64,000 nt of DNA, from assembly GCF_003318235.1 (NCBI RefSeq), contig NZ_QOCG01000019.1, positions 1 to 64,000 on the forward strand, given 5' to 3'. A model generated the notes under the pieces. That model was not told where the DNA came from. It did not search any database and was given only the letters and a program-made list of their open reading frames with translations. The stretch is from Loktanella sp. D2R18. Lineage in GTDB: Bacteria > Pseudomonadota > Alphaproteobacteria > Rhodobacterales > Rhodobacteraceae. The position numbers were made by a program, and so were the translations under genes. Below, in pieces: positions 28,026 to 36,990 of the stretch (positions are counted from its first letter, which is position 1; every line of letters begins with the position of its first letter).

Positions 28026-28801
28026 GACTTAAGCCTCGCATTCAAATCTAACAAATCCGCCCACGCTTCGCGTTTGGCAGACGTGTTGCGCAACAGATAG
28101 GCGGGGTGGAACATGGGCAGGCAGGGTTTGCCCAAGATTTCGGTCCATGTCCCGCGCATTCGCGTGATACCTGTGCGCCCTAACAGCGCTTGACAGGGCG
28201 TATTTCCCATCAGCACCACAAAATCGGGATTGGCCAAGGTGATGTGCCGTTCAAGAAAGGGCAGCATCATCGCGATTTCAGCGGGGTCTGGCGCGCGGTT
28301 CGACGGCGGGCGCCATGGCATGACATTGGCAATATAGACAGTTCGTGCAGGGTCTTCGTGCGCGCGGCCCAGATCAATTGCGGCAAGCATCTTGTCCAGC
28401 AATTGCCCCGCAGGTCCGACAAATGGCTTGCCTGCGCGGTCCTCTTCGCGACCCGGCGCCTCGCCCACGATCATCACCCGCGCGGCGGGATTGCCGTCGC
28501 TGAACACGCAAGACCGCGCGCCGCGTTTGATTTCGCAATGTTCGAACGCTTGCAGGGCGGCTGCAAGCGCGGGCAGATCGACGGCACCTTTTGCGGCGAT
28601 ACGGGCCTCGGCGACAGCATCGACCTTAACAGGTTCTGGCGGCGGAGGCGGTGATTTAGCTGTCTCAACTTTGGGCTTCGGCTTGGCCGCTTCAAGCGCA
28701 TATCGATCCACAGGATTGTCCTGAATGGCATCATCCGCCCCCAGCTCCACCTGCCATTCCAGCAGCGCGCGGTCATCCCAATATGTATTACCCGAATCCA
28801 T
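28022..28801 (-). CDS. family-4-like uracil-DNA glycosylase
   Basis: 259 residues starting MDSGNTYWDDRALL. The Pro-rich linker at about 40-60 separates a short N-terminal part from the UDG domain. Motif 1 GEAPGREEDRAGKPFVGPAGQLL and motif 2 FHPAYLLR are those of family 4 uracil glycosylases, which remove uracil from DNA. Oddly, the four cysteines that hold the [4Fe-4S] cluster in family 4 are not in place: the usual CxxC region reads EHCEIKRGARSC, and the second pair (KCRPP...C) reads MPWRPPSNRAPDPAEIAMMLPF. The gene overlaps moaB by ATGA. Confidence 0.85.
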   Translation of the reverse strand: MDSGNTYWDDRALLEWQVELGADDAIQDNPVDRYALEAAKPKPKVETAKSPPPPPEPVKVDAVAEARIAAKGAVDLPALAAALQAFEHCEIKRGARSCVFSDGNPAARVMIVGEAPGREEDRAGKPFVGPAGQLLDKMLAAIDLGRAHEDPARTVYIANVMPWRPPSNRAPDPAEIAMMLPFLERHITLANPDFVVLMGNTPCQALLGRTGITRMRGTWTEILGKPCLPMFHPAYLLRNTSAKREAWADLLDLNARLKS

Positions 28802-28904
28802 GAGCCCTAGACTACGCGTGAATGCAGAGGATGTGCAGGGGCTTGTGTGAAATCTGCGCAAAGCCCGCTCATCGATTGCGTAAACAGGACATCAAACGGC
28901 ACCT

Positions 28905-29675
28905 ATGGACAAAATCTTATTCTTTTACGCTATGTTAATCGCCCCAGTTCTTCTGCTTCCTTGGCGCTGGGTATGGGCATGGCTTAACTTTATCACCCTT
29001 GGGTACGGCGCATTCATCATAGCAACGCCGCCTCTTCTCGGGCGAAACAGCAACTTTGCCGACATTGTCGTCGCATTTTTACTTTTGTCTGCTGCCGTCA
29101 TGCTTGGTGCCGTCTTCTTAGGGAGGTTCTTTTTTCACGCGCATCGTCAACGCAACATGACGTTGCGGCTTGATCACCCAGCAACCTACATCCTACATAT
29201 CGCAAACGGGGTTGTGATCGGTTGCATCGCAGGCTTCATCGGCGCGTCGATCACCGCAGGCACCAACGCCTATATTATTCATGCAGTTCTTATTTTGCTG
29301 TCCGCTTTGCCACTGGCGTTTCTTCGCTTGCGCGGCCTATCCAAATTCTATTTCTGCGGCATGGCGACGGGTTGCGCGGCGCTGGCGTTTTTCAATGCGA
29401 CCTACCCAAAACAAGTTTACTCCTCAGCTCACGCGGCCGCTGGTGACGCACCGTTCTGTATCTATCTAAACCAAAGCAAGCGTTTCGCTGAGAGCCCGCA
29501 AGACCTCACGTTTTTTACGTTGGATAAAGGCGATTGGTCCGCTCATGCTGTCCTTGTCATTGGATCAGGTGATGCTACCCGGTATGGCAATTGGTCCTAT
29601 TACCAAAACCAATTCATGGTTCCTTGGTATCTTGGCGAACTCCCAACACATCTCCAATGCCCGACTGACCATTGA
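28905..29675 (+). CDS. hypothetical membrane protein with C-terminal soluble domain
   Basis: 256 residues. Five or six hydrophobic segments (about 3-24, 27-45, 50-75, 97-120, 123-140, 148-163) are followed by about 90 mostly soluble residues ([27 protein letters not shown]) that would sit outside or in the periplasm. I recognise no family. Its stop overlaps the -35 box of the likely pyrB promoter. Base composition is slightly more AT-rich than its neighbours. Confidence 0.6.
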   Translation: MDKILFFYAMLIAPVLLLPWRWVWAWLNFITLGYGAFIIATPPLLGRNSNFADIVVAFLLLSAAVMLGAVFLGRFFFHAHRQRNMTLRLDHPATYILHIANGVVIGCIAGFIGASITAGTNAYIIHAVLILLSALPLAFLRLRGLSKFYFCGMATGCAALAFFNATYPKQVYSSAHAAAGDAPFCIYLNQSKRFAESPQDLTFFTLDKGDWSAHAVLVIGSGDATRYGNWSYYQNQFMVPWYLGELPTHLQCPTDH

Positions 29676-29699
29676 TGCGCCAACCCGGCCTGCTATAAG
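29672..29699 (+). promoter_or_regulatory. likely sigma-70 promoter of the pyrB operon
   Basis: TTGATG and TATAAG separated by 16 bp, 29 bp upstream of the pyrB ATG. The -35 element covers the stop codon of the preceding gene. Confidence 0.5.
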
Positions 29700-29727
29700 C
29701 GGTGCAAACCGTGATAGGGGACCGTTC

Positions 29728-30687
29728 ATGACATTTCGCGCAAAACATCTTTTGGGCATCGAACATCTGCACCCCACGGAAATCACGACGCTGCTTGATT
29801 TGGCTGACAGCTATGCGGATCATAACCGTCGTGGCGTAGCGCACCGCGATGTCTTGGCTGGGCTGACGCAGATCAACATGTTCTTTGAAAATTCGACCCG
29901 CACGCAAGCCAGTTTCGAAATCGCGGGCAAACGCTTGGGCGCGGATGTGATGAATATGGAGATGCAGGCCTCTTCGATCAAAAAAGGTGAAACCTTGATT
30001 GATACGGCGCTGACGCTGAACGCGATGCATCCTGATTTACTGGTGGTCCGGCATCCACATTCGGGTGCTGTCGATTTGCTGGCGCAAAAGGTGAATTGCG
30101 CGGTGCTGAACGCCGGCGACGGCAAACATGAACACCCGACACAGGCGCTATTGGATGCGCTGACCATTCGCCGCGCCAAGGGACGATTGCACCGCCTGTC
30201 TATCGCGATTTGCGGTGATGTTGCGCATAGCCGGGTCGCCCGCTCGAACATCATGCTGCTCGGGAAAATGGAAAACCGTATCCGTCTCATCGCCCCGCCC
30301 ACACTTATGCCATCGGGCATGAATGAGTTCGGCTGCGAAGTGTTTGAGGACATGGAAGAAGGGCTGAAAGACGTCGATGTTGTGATGATGCTCAGACTAC
30401 AAAAAGAGCGTATGGACGGTGGCTTTATCCCGTCAGAGCGCGAATATTTCCACCGTTACGGGCTGGATGCGGCCAAGCTGGCGCACGCCAAGCCCGACGC
30501 CATTGTCATGCACCCCGGCCCGATGAATCGCGGTGTTGAAATTGACGGCACGATTGCAGACGATATCAACCGATCCGTGATCCAAGAACAGGTCGAAATG
30601 GGCGTCGCCGTGCGCATGGCCGCGATGGACCTTTTGGCGCAAAACCTGCGTGCGGCCCGCGCAGACACCCAAGGTGTCATGGTATGA
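29728..30687 (+). CDS. pyrB: aspartate carbamoyltransferase catalytic subunit
   Basis: 319 residues from [16 protein letters not shown] with AGGGGA upstream. Motifs: [15 protein letters not shown] (carbamoyl phosphate), [37 protein letters not shown], and [11 protein letters not shown] near the end. It makes carbamoyl-aspartate in UMP synthesis. Followed, with 4-bp overlaps, by two small membrane proteins and then the pyrC-like gene. Some PyrB enzymes of this type need a dihydroorotase-like partner for assembly (see the pyrC entry). Confidence 0.96.
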   Translation: MTFRAKHLLGIEHLHPTEITTLLDLADSYADHNRRGVAHRDVLAGLTQINMFFENSTRTQASFEIAGKRLGADVMNMEMQASSIKKGETLIDTALTLNAMHPDLLVVRHPHSGAVDLLAQKVNCAVLNAGDGKHEHPTQALLDALTIRRAKGRLHRLSIAICGDVAHSRVARSNIMLLGKMENRIRLIAPPTLMPSGMNEFGCEVFEDMEEGLKDVDVVMMLRLQKERMDGGFIPSEREYFHRYGLDAAKLAHAKPDAIVMHPGPMNRGVEIDGTIADDINRSVIQEQVEMGVAVRMAAMDLLAQNLRAARADTQGVMV

Positions 30688-31241
30688 TTGCCCTAGACGC
30701 ATTCGCCCCGGCCCGTGCCCATGAAAAGGTCGTCTGGGTCTTTGCGATTGATCTGCCCGCCGAAGAAATCGCGAATTTCAAAGAAGAAAAATATAGCGAT
30801 GATGATGCCCCGATTTCACCACTGGTTGCTGCACTGGGGCTTGCGCATATCGACACCGATTTCATCGAAGTCTTCGACACCGAAACAATCCGCGACTACG
30901 GGTTCGCAAAATACCTGACCGACGCCAACGGCATGAACCCGGCGCAGGTGAACCCTGAAACAGCAATGCTCGCAGCGATCACTGGTCATGTTTTATTGGT
31001 ATTTTCAGACGCGCTGAAAGACCAGACATTGGCGCCCAAAGCCCCATTGCGGTTCGTCGGGCGGTATAGCGCGTCTCCATCAATCCATCCGGTGCAAAAG
31101 ATAGAAACCGAGGCCGCAAAAGGGGTCTTACCCCAACCCCAGCCCCCCAAATCAGACGCAAGAATGAGCGGCATGGTCGCAACGGCGGCCTTGGTCGTCA
31201 TGTTCTTGATTGTCGCCATGATGATATGGATCGCCGGATGA
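30684..31241 (+). CDS. conserved hypothetical with C-terminal membrane anchor, between pyrB and pyrC
   Basis: 185 residues. A soluble N-terminal part (about 1-150, acidic patch [14 protein letters not shown]) is followed by a Pro-rich linker and one membrane helix at the very end ([22 protein letters not shown]). Topology suggests a tail-anchored cytoplasmic domain. ATGA overlaps with pyrB and with the next gene tie it to pyrimidine genes. I do not recognise a named family. Confidence 0.75.
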   Translation: MIALDAFAPARAHEKVVWVFAIDLPAEEIANFKEEKYSDDDAPISPLVAALGLAHIDTDFIEVFDTETIRDYGFAKYLTDANGMNPAQVNPETAMLAAITGHVLLVFSDALKDQTLAPKAPLRFVGRYSASPSIHPVQKIETEAAKGVLPQPQPPKSDARMSGMVATAALVVMFLIVAMMIWIAG

Positions 31242-31765
31242 CACAACACGGTAGCGCATGGGACGGCATTCTAGACACCGACGAAGAAATCGTTTGGCAA
31301 GGGCGTCCTAGTCCCGGCTTTGCATTCAGACCTTCCATGATCTTTTCCACACTGTTTGGATTGGTCTTTGCGGGCTTCGCACTGTTTTGGATGGTTATGG
31401 CCGCTTCGGCGGGTGGGTTATTTTGGACGTTTGGATTGATTCATTTTACGGTTGGCGTGATTATCATCGTCGGCCCAATTTTTTTCCCATCATTTCAGCG
31501 TCGCCGCACATGGTACACACTGACCAACCGCCGCGCATTTATCGCCACTGAATTGCCGGTGGTTGGTAAAAAGCTGAAATCATACCCGATCACCGCAGAT
31601 ACCCCCATTGAACTACGCGATGATCCGATCCCTTCCGTTATGTTTGCAAGTGAAACCAAACGCGGCAAGAACAGCACCTACACCGTACCAATCGGCTTTG
31701 AACTTATCCACGATGCGCGCGAGGTTCTGACCTTGCTGCGATCCGTCCAAAAGGACCAGAAATGA
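31238..31765 (+). CDS. PH-domain (bPH2-like) membrane protein
   Basis: 175 residues starting [28 protein letters not shown]. The opening EEIVWQGRPS followed by two membrane helices (about 28-50, 60-80) and a soluble part with YTLTNRRAFI matches bacterial PH-domain (YdbS/bPH2-type) membrane proteins. The role in this operon is unknown. Overlaps its neighbours by 4 bp on both sides. Confidence 0.75.
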   Translation: MTQHGSAWDGILDTDEEIVWQGRPSPGFAFRPSMIFSTLFGLVFAGFALFWMVMAASAGGLFWTFGLIHFTVGVIIIVGPIFFPSFQRRRTWYTLTNRRAFIATELPVVGKKLKSYPITADTPIELRDDPIPSVMFASETKRGKNSTYTVPIGFELIHDAREVLTLLRSVQKDQK

Positions 31766-33042
31766 CCGATACCCTATTTATCAATGCCCGTCTTATAGAC
31801 CCTGTTGCGCTGACTGATACGCTGGGCGCGTTACTGGTGCGCGGCGGCAGGATCGCCGAGGTATTTGACACCAATCCAGATGCAGGCGACGCGCAGGTTA
31901 TTGATTGCAGCGGCAAATGTCTGGCCCCTGGGATCATCGACATTGGGGTAAAGGTGTCTGAACCCGGCGAACGCCACAAGGAATCGTTTCGTTCTGCGGG
32001 GCGTGCGGCTGCGGCAGGCGGGGTAACCACAATTGTGACCCGCCCCGACACATTGCCCGCGATTGACACGCCCGAAACGCTTGAATTCGTGGAACGCCGC
32101 GCGCAGGCAGACGCGCCCGTGCATGTCCTACCGATGGCCGCGCTGACAAAGGGCCGCGAAGGTCGCGAGATGACAGAGATCGGATTCTTGCAAGACGCTG
32201 GGGCCGTCGCGTTTTCCGATGCGGACCGTGTCGTGACAGATAGCAAAGTATTCAGCCGCGCGCTGACCTATGCGCGCAGCCTTGATGCGCTTGTTATCGG
32301 CCATACCCAAGACCCGGGTCTGTCCAAGGGCGCCGCCGTTACTTCGGGAAAATTTGCATCTTTGCGCGGCTTGCCCGGCGTGACGCCAATGGCTGAGCGC
32401 ATGGCGCTCGACCGTGATATTGCACTGCTGGAAATGACCGGCGCGCGCTATCACGCAAGCCAGATCACCACCGCGCGTGCGCTGCCCGCGTTAGAACGCG
32501 CTAAACGCAACGGGCTGAATATCACCGCAGGCGTTGGCGTGCACCACCTGACGCTAAATGAAATGGATGTCGCGGACTACCGGACATTCTTTAAGGTCAA
32601 GCCACCATTGCGTAGCGAAGACGATCGGATCGCCGTTGTCCAAGCCGTGGCCGATGGGTTGATCGACGTGATCAGTTCCATGCACACGCCACAAGATGAA
32701 GAAAGCAAACGCCTGCCCTTTGAAGAAGCCGCAAGCGGCGCTGTCGGGCTTGAAACATTGCTTCCTGCTGCGCTACGTCTGTACCATGCAGAAATGATCG
32801 ACCTACCCCGGCTGTTCCGGGCGCTCACCCTGAACCCGGCGCGGGTTTTGGGCTTGGAAGCTGGACGACTGCAAGCAGGTGCGCCCGCTGATTTGATCCT
32901 GTTTGATCCGGATGCACCGTTTCAACTGGATCGGTCACAGCTTTTGTCGAAATCGAAAAATACCCCCTTTGACGGCGCGCGGATGCAAGGCAAAGTGCTG
33001 GGAACTTGGGTCGATGGCGACCGCATCTGGGAGAAAGCATAA
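31762..33042 (+). CDS. pyrC: dihydroorotase-like protein, probably inactive (PyrC/PyrX type)
   Basis: 426 residues of the amidohydrolase barrel family, in pyrB operon context. Key active-site residues differ from working dihydroorotases: the metal motif DxHVHLR is DIGVKVS here (D60-G62-K64, both histidines lost), and the catalytic aspartate region (TDHAPH) reads SSMHTPQ near residue 305. The fold motifs AAAGGVTTIV and VHHLTLNE remain. Similar degenerate copies next to pyrB are known as PyrX or PyrC-prime in Pseudomonas, where they hold PyrB together. I infer a structural role here, with the catalytic dihydroorotase elsewhere in the genome. TAATG overlap with plsY. Confidence 0.85.
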   Translation: MTDTLFINARLIDPVALTDTLGALLVRGGRIAEVFDTNPDAGDAQVIDCSGKCLAPGIIDIGVKVSEPGERHKESFRSAGRAAAAGGVTTIVTRPDTLPAIDTPETLEFVERRAQADAPVHVLPMAALTKGREGREMTEIGFLQDAGAVAFSDADRVVTDSKVFSRALTYARSLDALVIGHTQDPGLSKGAAVTSGKFASLRGLPGVTPMAERMALDRDIALLEMTGARYHASQITTARALPALERAKRNGLNITAGVGVHHLTLNEMDVADYRTFFKVKPPLRSEDDRIAVVQAVADGLIDVISSMHTPQDEESKRLPFEEAASGAVGLETLLPAALRLYHAEMIDLPRLFRALTLNPARVLGLEAGRLQAGAPADLILFDPDAPFQLDRSQLLSKSKNTPFDGARMQGKVLGTWVDGDRIWEKA

Positions 33043-33653
33043 TGCCTTCAATCGAAAGTTCTTATCTGATCTTGGGTCTTTGGGCTGTCATTGGCTACCT
33101 TTTTGGATCAGTCTCAGGCGGGATGATCATGGCCCGCGTGATGAACCTTGGAAACCTGCGCGACATCGGATCAGGTAATATTGGCGCGACCAACGTCCTG
33201 CGCACGGGTAATAAAACGGCCGCTGCGCTCACGCTGGTGTTTGACGCCGCCAAGGGCGCGATTGTCGTGCTGATTGCACGCGCATTTGCAGGCGAAGACG
33301 CCGCGCAAATCGGCGCTTTGGCCGCATTTATGGGGCACTGTTTCCCGGTTTGGCTAGGGTTCAAGGGTGGCAAGGGCGTCGCGACTTATATCGGTATTTT
33401 GCTGGCACTGGCTTGGCCTATGGGGCTGGCTGCCTGCGGAATTTGGTTGGTCGTCGCGCTGATCAGCCGGTATTCATCATTGGCGGCGCTTGTCGCGGCG
33501 GGCTGGATGCCTGTTGTCATGGCCTTCACCGGCTATGGAACCTGCTTTATTTTGGCGATTATTTTATGCTTGCTGATGTACCTACGACACGCTGAAAACA
33601 TCAAACGGCTACGCGCGGGCTCCGAAACAAAGATCGGCGCAAAAAGCGCTTAA
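33042..33653 (+). CDS. plsY: acyl-phosphate:glycerol-3-phosphate acyltransferase PlsY
   Basis: 203 residues, five to six membrane helices. PlsY motifs: GYLFGSVSGGMIMARVM (motif 1), LRDIGSGNIGATNVLRTGNK (motif 1 continuation with the GSGNxGATN signature), GHCFPVWLGFKGGKGVAT (motif 2) and RHAENIKRL (motif 3). It starts phospholipid synthesis by acylating glycerol-3-phosphate from acyl phosphate. Last gene of the pyrB-pyrC unit. Confidence 0.95.
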   Translation: MPSIESSYLILGLWAVIGYLFGSVSGGMIMARVMNLGNLRDIGSGNIGATNVLRTGNKTAAALTLVFDAAKGAIVVLIARAFAGEDAAQIGALAAFMGHCFPVWLGFKGGKGVATYIGILLALAWPMGLAACGIWLVVALISRYSSLAALVAAGWMPVVMAFTGYGTCFILAIILCLLMYLRHAENIKRLRAGSETKIGAKSA

Positions 33654-33798
33654 CGTATACGCTTCGCAAGAGAACACGCCCCGCGGACAAGCGGTATTCC
33701 GCCTACCGTTCATGAGGGCATCACAAGGCCGTGTTGCCGCTTGAACATGATTCAAAAATACGACAATTGCGGGCAATCAATGAAACACGGAGAAGATT

Positions 33799-34161
33799 AT
33801 GGACTTTAACGCATCGCTCGAGCTCGTCAAAAAAACCCTCACAACAAAATATGCTGATTTCGCGGGCCGTGCCGGTCGCACGGAATTTTGGACATTCATC
33901 GTCTTCAGCATTGTCGTCAATGTATTGGCATCGGTCATCTTTGGGATGATAGGCCTTGGCATCGTCGCAACGGTTGTCTCGCTTGCACTCGTAGTACCAT
34001 CGGTGGCCGTCACCGTGCGCCGTTTGCACGATCGTGACATGACAGGTTGGCTTGCACTTGTTGGCCTAATCCCACTGCTGGGCGCACTGTGGCTGCTTTA
34101 CACATGCTATTTCGAAGGCACCGAAGGCGCAAACCAATTTGGTGAACAACCGGCAGAATAA
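33799..34161 (+). CDS. DUF805 membrane protein
   Basis: 120 residues. The pattern KYADFAGRAGRTEFWTF, three or four hydrophobic helices and VTVRRLHDRDMTGWLAL is the DUF805 signature. Small membrane protein, function unknown; some relatives are stress- or phage-linked. A GGAGAAG site precedes the ATG. Preceded by a 145-bp gap in which I see no gene. Confidence 0.85.
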   Translation: MDFNASLELVKKTLTTKYADFAGRAGRTEFWTFIVFSIVVNVLASVIFGMIGLGIVATVVSLALVVPSVAVTVRRLHDRDMTGWLALVGLIPLLGALWLLYTCYFEGTEGANQFGEQPAE

Positions 34162-34167
34162 CACTTT

Positions 34168-34193
34168 GGCCAGATCGGTTGCCCGGTCTGGCC
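34168..34193. terminator. hairpin between convergent DUF805 and gshA genes
   Basis: Stem GGCCAGATC / GGTCTGGCC (nine pairs, one G-U) with an 8-base loop in the 45-bp gap between two convergent stops. No T tract, so it may be a weak bidirectional terminator. Confidence 0.4.
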
Positions 34194-34206
34194 GCCTGCG
34201 GTGTGA

Positions 34207-35577
34207 TTAATAGCTATATTCGCCATAAATCCGTTTCAGATCGCCGTTCCAATCGCCATTGTAGTGGTCCAGCAATTCATCAGCCAAGGTTTTGCCGGAT
34301 TCGATGCTTTCATGAAGCGCATTTAGAAAATGTGTTTCATCGGGAACCAAGCCGCCGGCACCGGGGCGCGCACGCGCTTGCAGCCCGGCATCTGATATCG
34401 CAACGACTTCGCGGGCGAGGTCATGCATGTTTATGCCGTCGACCTGCGCTTGCAGCCCATCCACAGATGCTGCCACCCGCAAGGCTTCGCGTTGTTCCGC
34501 CGTCCAGTCTTTGCAAAGATCCCACGCCGCATCGAGCGCCGTTTGATCATAGGTCAGCCCGGTCCAGAAAGCAGGCAACGCGCATAGCCGCCGCCACGGG
34601 CCGCCATCCGCACCGCGCATTTCAATGAACTGCTTCATCCGCGCCTCGGGGAAGACGGTTGTTAGGTGGTCCGCCCAATCCGACAATTGCGGCTTTTCGC
34701 CGGGCAACGCGGGCAATTCGCCCTTTAAGAAATCGCGGAATGACATGCCCAGCGCGTCGATATATTTTCCATCGCGGTAGACAAAATACATCGGCACATC
34801 GAGCACCCATTGCACCCAAGCCTCAAACCCGAACCCTTCGTCAAAGACGAACGGAATCATGCCCGTCCGCGACGCGTCCAAATCGCGCCAAATCCGTGAA
34901 CGCCATGATTTGTGGCCGTTAACCTTGCCCTCAAAAAACGGCGAACTTGCAAAAAGTGCGGCAGCAACGGGCTGCAATGCAACAGCCACACGCATTTTCT
35001 TGACCATGTCCGCTTCGGACCCAAAATCAAGGTTCACTTGCACCGTGCAGGTCCGGCGCATCATCGCGGTGCCCATCGTGCCAACCTTGTTCATGTAGGC
35101 GTCCATCAGCTTGTAGCGGCCTTTGGGCATCAAGGGCATTTCGTCGTGTGACCATTCTGGCGCCGCGCCCAGACCGATGAATTTCACGCCGATTTCATCC
35201 GAGACTGATTTCACCTCGGCCAGATGGGTGTTCACCTCGTCACAGGTTTGGTGAATCGTCTCAAGCGGGGCACCTGACAGTTCCAACGCGCCACCCGGTT
35301 CTAGGCTGACGTTTGCACCGTCTTTGGTGAGGCCAATGATATGGCCTTCTTCCTCAACACGGTTCCAGCCAAACCGGGCTTCTAGCCCTTCCAGCACTGC
35401 CTTGATAGAGCGTTCCCCATCATAAGGCAGCGGGCGCAGCGTATCTTGGCAATAGCCGAACTTCTCATGCTCTGTGCCAATGCGCCATTGATCTTTGGGC
35501 TTACAGCCGTCGGACAACATCTGCGCGAGCTGCGCATGATCTTCGATTGGGCCACCACCGGACTGAGGAATGGACAT
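34207..35577 (-). CDS. gshA: glutamate-cysteine ligase (plant/alphaproteobacterial type)
   Basis: 456 residues from MSIPQSGGGPIEDH; a longer frame would overlap the upstream gene. The class is the GCS2/plant-like GshA, with WRIGTEHEKFGY near the N-terminus, SLEPGGALELSGAP, TCTVQVNLDFGSE and the IEMRGADGGPW stretch. It joins glutamate to cysteine by a gamma-peptide bond, the first step of glutathione synthesis. Plant-type homologues are redox controlled by disulfides. Confidence 0.94.
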   Translation of the reverse strand: MSIPQSGGGPIEDHAQLAQMLSDGCKPKDQWRIGTEHEKFGYCQDTLRPLPYDGERSIKAVLEGLEARFGWNRVEEEGHIIGLTKDGANVSLEPGGALELSGAPLETIHQTCDEVNTHLAEVKSVSDEIGVKFIGLGAAPEWSHDEMPLMPKGRYKLMDAYMNKVGTMGTAMMRRTCTVQVNLDFGSEADMVKKMRVAVALQPVAAALFASSPFFEGKVNGHKSWRSRIWRDLDASRTGMIPFVFDEGFGFEAWVQWVLDVPMYFVYRDGKYIDALGMSFRDFLKGELPALPGEKPQLSDWADHLTTVFPEARMKQFIEMRGADGGPWRRLCALPAFWTGLTYDQTALDAAWDLCKDWTAEQREALRVAASVDGLQAQVDGINMHDLAREVVAISDAGLQARARPGAGGLVPDETHFLNALHESIESGKTLADELLDHYNGDWNGDLKRIYGEYSY

Positions 35578-35639
35578 AGGCGCGCTCCGTGCTTGCGATC
35601 TATCAGAATTACTATCGGTGACTTGCTGCAAGCCCGCTG

Positions 35640-36158
35640 TCAATGCAAGAGAGGACGCACACGCGCCCAAATCGTCACGCGCGCATCAGGTGTGCGTGAA
35701 AGCACATCTAAAACATCTCCTGTTTTAATTTCAGGCAAAGCGGCAAAGACATCAAACAATGCCTCTGCCCCAGTCGCATTGATCGGAATCGACAGGGTTT
35801 GCCCGCCAACGCCTGTCAGAACCCAATTGGGATCAGGGTGCGCGCTTGGATCCAGTTCTAGTTTGGTCAGATCAGCCACGTCAATCACGCCGCCATCCAA
35901 CGGCCCGAAATACGACAAGCGCCGTTCGTTGATCTGCACAACGCCCGACCCAATGCCATCTTGGCGGAACCGGGCGCGCTGTACGCCTGCGGCGGTCAAG
36001 ATGATCCCGCCGACGATCACGACATACCCCAACCACTGCACAGCCCCAAATGCCCGCAAGCCCCACCATAGGCCCAGCGCAATCAGCGCAAGCCCAGCAA
36101 GCGCATCGCGCCAGCGCCAGAGTAAAGCGCGCACTTCGGGGCGGAAAAAGTCAGACAT
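35640..36158 (-). CDS. conserved two-TM hypothetical protein
   Basis: 172 residues. Two adjacent membrane helices (about 17-35, 42-60) then a soluble beta-rich domain (GVVQINERRLSYFGPLDGGVIDVADLTKLEL) that resembles bacterial PH-like folds. Its start overlaps the upstream acetyltransferase by 8 bp. Last of the rsmE-GNAT-this set. No named family recognised. Confidence 0.75.
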   Translation of the reverse strand: MSDFFRPEVRALLWRWRDALAGLALIALGLWWGLRAFGAVQWLGYVVIVGGIILTAAGVQRARFRQDGIGSGVVQINERRLSYFGPLDGGVIDVADLTKLELDPSAHPDPNWVLTGVGGQTLSIPINATGAEALFDVFAALPEIKTGDVLDVLSRTPDARVTIWARVRPLLH

Positions 36159-36990
36159 GGATCACCTGTGGGTCCCTATAAATCATCATTGCAAAGGCGC
36201 CGATATTTTCAAAACCAATCGCCTCATACGCGCGTGCAGCAATGTCGCTTGCCGCAAAAAGAATTGCGTCCTTCACACCGTTTTCACGCGCTTCTTTTAG
36301 GTGGAGCCCAACAGCCCGCCGCGCAACCCCTTGGCCGCGAAATTCATCTGGTGTGAAGACACCGCCAATTTGCACAACTTGCGGCAATTGCGCGTTAAAC
36401 CCGGTCATGCCAATCGGCTGGTTGCCACGGTACAGCGCTCGGTGGCTGTCACGTTGGATATACTCCGCGATTTGTTTCGTTGCAGTCACTTCGGGGCTTT
36501 CGCCCGGATAGACCCCTGTTTCATTCAGATAGGACACGCGCCACGCCTGCAAAGTATCGCGCGGCGCTTCTGCCAAAGGCCGCAATGCGTAGCCCGTGCA
36601 ATCTGGCAGCCGCAGGTCCGTCAGCTTCAATTGGTAAAGCGGCTCAATTTCATCAATATCCGCGGATGCTGTCCACCCTAGCGCATCGCGTAATGCCACG
36701 ACCTGCCCCGCATCACCCAAAATGCCGGTCAACGCTTGCCCTGCCAAAACAACCCGCACCTCGCCCCACGGCCATGTCGGACATTGCGGAAACGCGAAAC
36801 CTTCGTCCGTTACGGTCACAACATCGGTGATTTTCCCCGCCTTCCACCGCACCCAAAATGTCACCGCACGCGGATGGCCACCTGCCATACCGTGGTCACG
36901 CAGGTTCGACAGTGGAAACATAGACGTCGCGATGTGGTCGGTCAGAAACGATTCGATAGCTGCGCGATCCTCGTGGCGCGCGCGGATCAC
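36151..36990 (-). CDS. GNAT-family N-acetyltransferase
   Basis: 279 residues. The C-terminal GNAT fold is shown by QIGGVFTPDEFRGQGVARRAVGLHLKEARENG (acetyl-CoA loop RGQGVA) and AIGFENIGAFAMMIY. The N-terminal half is a second, degenerate GNAT-like lobe. Substrate unknown. Starts with GTG overlapping the rsmE stop (GTGA). Confidence 0.82.
   Translation of the reverse strand: MIRARHEDRAAIESFLTDHIATSMFPLSNLRDHGMAGGHPRAVTFWVRWKAGKITDVVTVTDEGFAFPQCPTWPWGEVRVVLAGQALTGILGDAGQVVALRDALGWTASADIDEIEPLYQLKLTDLRLPDCTGYALRPLAEAPRDTLQAWRVSYLNETGVYPGESPEVTATKQIAEYIQRDSHRALYRGNQPIGMTGFNAQLPQVVQIGGVFTPDEFRGQGVARRAVGLHLKEARENGVKDAILFAASDIAARAYEAIGFENIGAFAMMIYRDPQVIHV

Noticed and set aside
35446-36300. 284-codon plus-strand frame across gshA, the two-TM protein and GNAT genes
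   Set aside because: Crosses three minus-strand genes with clear features; no motifs of its own.
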